NCBI GenBank assembly: GCA_017527415.1
Contig: JAFXQA010000003.1
Coordinates: 1 to 64,000 of the forward strand
Length of the DNA stretch: 64,000 bases
Source: Bacteroidales bacterium
Lineage (GTDB): Bacteria; Bacteroidota; Bacteroidia; Bacteroidales; UBA932
Reading direction: 5' to 3'
The notes under the pieces were generated by a model. It did not search any database. It was given only the letters and a program-made list of their open reading frames with translations, and was not told where the DNA came from. A program made the translations under genes and the position numbers. This document shows positions 61,853 to 64,000 of the stretch, one piece after another (position 1 is the stretch's first letter; each line of letters begins with the position of its first letter).

Positions 61853-62574
61853 TGGTCGTCGATGTTATGCGTGGATTCGTATTGGTTCCGCGCGGCTTCC
61901 GAAAGGATGCGCTTGCGGGTGAACTTGAACAATTTGATGCAGAAGTAGATAAGAAGGATGGTGATCAGGCCCGAGTATTCCGGGGCTATGCCGGAAGAGA
62001 AGGCCAGGGTGTCGTAGATGCCGTGCAGCAGCACCGGGAAGAGCCAGACTTTGAGCCGGTCGGCATCGGTGGTCTCGCGCCAGTCGAAATGGTTGCGGGA
62101 GTAGAAATATCCCATCACGATGGCGAATGCGAAGTGCCCCGGCACTGCGAAGATGGCCCGCGTGACACTCACGTAGAACCATCCGGCACCGGCCGACAGC
62201 ACATACATCAGGTTCTCCAGGCAGGCGAACCCCAGACCCACAGAGGCGGCGTAAACCATTCCGTCGTAGCGCTCGTCGAACTCCGGACTGTTGCGCAGCA
62301 GCAGCCACAGCATCAGCAGCTTGGCACTTTCCTCGGGGATGGCTGCGCCGAAGAAGGATGTCTTGACGGCTTCGAGAAGGCTCGAAGGCTCGTTCGTGAA
62401 GAATCCCAGCGACATGAGCGGGCCGGAAATCGCGAACGATGCCAGCACAGACAGGCCTCCGTACAGGAATCCTTTGTAAACCATCCTCTTGGGTTCTGGG
62501 TTGAAATCCCTGCTGTAAACATAATACATCAGCAGGATTCCCGGCACGATAGCCGCCGCAAGTATCATCCACAT
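61849..62574 (-). CDS. PrsW family intramembrane metalloprotease
   Basis: A 241-residue membrane protein with about eight helices. PrsW motifs: PEESAKLLMLWLL (EExxK, near residue 83), GLGFACLENLMYVL, VPGHFAFAIVMGYFY and LHGIYDTLAF. In Bacillus the family member starts regulated cleavage of an anti-sigma factor; no such target is seen nearby here. ATG 62574 is used; the TTG two codons upstream is not necessary. A -7 box TATCTTTG lies at 62612-62619. Confidence 0.9.
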   Translation of the reverse strand: MWMILAAAIVPGILLMYYVYSRDFNPEPKRMVYKGFLYGGLSVLASFAISGPLMSLGFFTNEPSSLLEAVKTSFFGAAIPEESAKLLMLWLLLRNSPEFDERYDGMVYAASVGLGFACLENLMYVLSAGAGWFYVSVTRAIFAVPGHFAFAIVMGYFYSRNHFDWRETTDADRLKVWLFPVLLHGIYDTLAFSSGIAPEYSGLITILLIYFCIKLFKFTRKRILSEAARNQYESTHNIDDQ

Positions 62575-62611
62575 AAGCAAATAGAGCCGCGGTGTCTGCC
62601 CGAGGCTCTAC

Positions 62612-62619
62612 AAAGATAG
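62612..62619 (-). promoter_or_regulatory. -7 box of the PrsW operon
   Basis: TATCTTTG on the minus strand, 37 nt before ATG 62574. The leader contains a GAGCC/GGCTC stem. Confidence 0.6.
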
Positions 62620-62635
62620 TGTTATTTTTCGGGAT

Positions 62636-63088
62636 TTAACCTTTCTGCTGCTTCTGGGCCGTTTCAATTTGGGTCTTCATCGTATTAGCCGCCAGGGAAA
62701 TGTCCTGTTTGGTCATATCCTTATACTCCTCCGTGCAGTCGATGGTAAGCGTCTTTCCGCTGACAGAAACCTTCGCCTTTTCTTCGTCATTCAATGATTC
62801 TTTGACGAGAAGGGCGACTGCCGCATTGGGGCAGTTGTAAGTCACTATACAGGAGACACATGCGTTGTTGCGGAATTTCCATACAATATTATAATCATAA
62901 CTCCAATCAGCCGCATTGAGCTTGTAAGAGAATGTTACGGTATCGTCGGTTTCGACAACCTTGACGTCGGTGTAGCCGTATTCGGTATCGTCGCCGTCTT
63001 CGTCACCACCATTGAGAAGCCCCTCACAGGAAGAGAAGCCGAAGAGCATGGCACAGGAGGCCATAAGAGCATAGACAAACTTTTTCAT
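62636..63088 (-). CDS. Small lipoprotein of unknown function
   Basis: A 150-residue lipoprotein (FSSC, Cys 21) with an Asp/Gly-rich linker after the lipid anchor (NGGDEDGDDTEYG) and one small alpha/beta domain. Three later cysteines (ACVSCIVTYNC) could form disulfides. Homology is not recognised; Bacteroidales genomes carry many such single-domain lipoproteins. It is alone between the PrsW pair and the ABC remnant. Confidence 0.75.
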   Translation of the reverse strand: MKKFVYALMASCAMLFGFSSCEGLLNGGDEDGDDTEYGYTDVKVVETDDTVTFSYKLNAADWSYDYNIVWKFRNNACVSCIVTYNCPNAAVALLVKESLNDEEKAKVSVSGKTLTIDCTEEYKDMTKQDISLAANTMKTQIETAQKQQKG

Positions 63089-63145
63089 TGCGTTAAATCA
63101 TTAGTTTCCGCAAAGTTAAAGCATATTTATCTCCAATACACTACC

Positions 63146-63322
63146 CTAAAGGGTGGTTTTAACCTTGAATCGATGCTTTCCGCCAACGACGACCTTGGGT
63201 TCGGTGGCGTTCACCTGCTGCATCACCGACCCTACCAGGGTGAGGATGAGCGTCAGGGCCACCAGCAGGCGGTATGGCCTTACGAAAGGCTGGATGTTGC
63301 GGAATAGCTGGAAGATACTCAT
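63146..63322 (-). pseudogene. Truncated N-terminus of an ABC exporter
   Basis: 58 codons from ATG 63322 to TAG 63146. Residues 1-40 (FQLFRNIQPFVRPYRLLVAL, then LTLILTLVGSVMQQVNA) correspond to the first membrane helix of Bacteroidetes ABC-transporter permease-ATPase fusions. After VNATEPKV the sequence turns into an unrelated basic tail and stops. The remaining ~500 residues are absent from the window. A TATCTTTG box at 63346-63353 is still in place 23 nt before the ATG. Confidence 0.6.
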
Positions 63323-63345
63323 ATCCTGGTTCTTCTCAGTTATCG

Positions 63346-63353
63346 CAAAGATA
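63346..63353 (-). promoter_or_regulatory. -7 box before the ABC remnant
   Basis: TATCTTTG on the minus strand, seven bases past the stop of the GH2 gene. Confidence 0.55.
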
Positions 63354-63358
63354 TGTAT

Positions 63359-64000
63359 TTATTCCGAATACCAGTCCTGCAAAACGAAAAAGGCCCGCTT
63401 CTTTTCCCCCTTGTCCGAGATTACTCCCTTACGGTTGAAATCGTCCTGGATGCCGTTCAGGGCGCGGCGCGGAGAACGGAAATCTTTCAGCACCCAGGGC
63501 GTGGTTCCGGCAAAGCCGGGCATGCGCTCGGTCATCATCTTGATGTTCTTCCTATAGCAGTCCGCCATATATTCTTCGGTGAAGCGCTCGCGGACATCCC
63601 CATGATTGCCATACAGCGCGCCCGCTCCGAATTCAGAGATGAACACAGGCTTCTTGACATCGAAAGTCCACCAGGTGCGGTCGCAATCCTCAAGAGAACT
63701 GCTGTACCATCCTTGATATTGGTTGAAAGAAATCAGGTCGGTATACTCTAGCAGGGGATCATCTACCGTAAAGTGGTCTTTCTCCACCCTGGTTTTTTCC
63801 ATTGCCGCACTGATCAGACGGGTAGGATCCATCTCGCGGGCACGGGCAATCAAGCGGGAGAGGAAAAGAGTTCTCGCCGCCGACACCGGGGTCTCGTTGG
63901 CCACCGACCAGATTACGATGTTGGCGCGGTTGATATCCCTGGTTATCATCTCTTCCAGCTGATTCTGCGCATTTGCATAAGTGGCGGGGTTGCCCCAGGA
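63359..64000 (-). CDS. Glycoside hydrolase family 2 enzyme, C-terminal part (beta-glucuronidase/galactosidase type), cut by the window
   Basis: The last 213 residues of a GH2 TIM barrel; the frame is open to base 64000 and the N-terminus lies outside. The acid/base motif NRANIVIWSVANETP and the nucleophile strand KPVFISEFGAGAL are both present, as is SFNQYQGWY. The sequence following the nucleophile (GFAGTTPWVLKDFRSPRRALNGIQDDFNRKG) fits beta-glucuronidase-like members. The exact sugar cannot be inferred from this part. It fits the host-glycan enzymes near the other end of the window. Confidence 0.9.
   Translation of the reverse strand, partial: SWGNPATYANAQNQLEEMITRDINRANIVIWSVANETPVSAARTLFLSRLIARAREMDPTRLISAAMEKTRVEKDHFTVDDPLLEYTDLISFNQYQGWYSSSLEDCDRTWWTFDVKKPVFISEFGAGALYGNHGDVRERFTEEYMADCYRKNIKMMTERMPGFAGTTPWVLKDFRSPRRALNGIQDDFNRKGVISDKGEKKRAFFVLQDWYSE

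Overview
The window is a high-GC stretch of a Bacteroidales chromosome, probably an uncultured gut or rumen lineage. The evidence is the promoter type (TAnnTTTG -7 boxes at almost every transcription start), the surface lipoproteins and TonB systems, a Bacteroidetes-style PorV-like protein with a type IX secretion (T9SS) sorting domain beside it, and families largely confined to this phylum (DUF4876, DUF6850-type barrel, M64, HmuY-like, BspA-like). Genus assignment is inference. Both ends cut through genes.

Layout. 1-4855: end of a surface protein, then a coupled purC-purB-purA operon. 4891-14860: a nitrilase-type lipoprotein and a dicarboxylate/amino-acid symporter, then host-glycan enzymes (GH125, CE1-like esterase, GH29, SGNH hydrolase) mixed with a cysteine desulfidase-like gene and two small cytoplasmic genes. 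14864-20194: decayed sequence and repeats, a REP-associated tyrosine transposase (RAYT) coupled to comF, a DUF456 gene, fabG and an aminopeptidase P. 20238-24288: a Fic-like protein with a destroyed active site, a subtilase with a T9SS sorting domain, and a coupled PorV-like barrel. 24641-32382 (minus strand): sigma-54 activator, lptE, TPR protein, secG, OmpA/TPR lipoprotein, then rpsL-rpsG-fusA-rpsJ and a tRNA. 32491-34542: a ClpB without its N-domain. 34579-44337: surface lipoproteins (M64 peptidase, BACON-type, BspA-like leucine-rich repeats), two of them preceded by a previously unmarked short ORF of one shared family. 44407-55670: a seven-gene minus-strand operon of TonB receptor, DUF4876 lipoprotein, outer-membrane barrel, two gingipain-like (clan CD) proteins, a papain-like peptidase and a HmuY-like lipoprotein. 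55738-64000: pheS, C69 dipeptidase, tRNA-Ser, small membrane proteins, PrsW, an ABC-transporter remnant and the end of a GH2 enzyme.

The window is threaded by six intergenic clusters of an approximately 52-bp palindromic repeat (core ACCTGTAGAGG / CCTCTACAGGT). One cluster lies directly upstream of the RAYT gene, so the pair looks like a Bacteroidales REP-RAYT system. A second repeat family supplies the start of the GH29 signal peptide.

The strongest candidates for something new are the surface proteolysis/TonB operon (possibly haem or peptide scavenging), the pair of YESP micro-ORFs in front of lipoproteins, the REP-RAYT system, and divergent gene pairs only 30 bp apart whose -7 boxes sit 4-5 nt from the start codons, which implies leaderless mRNAs.
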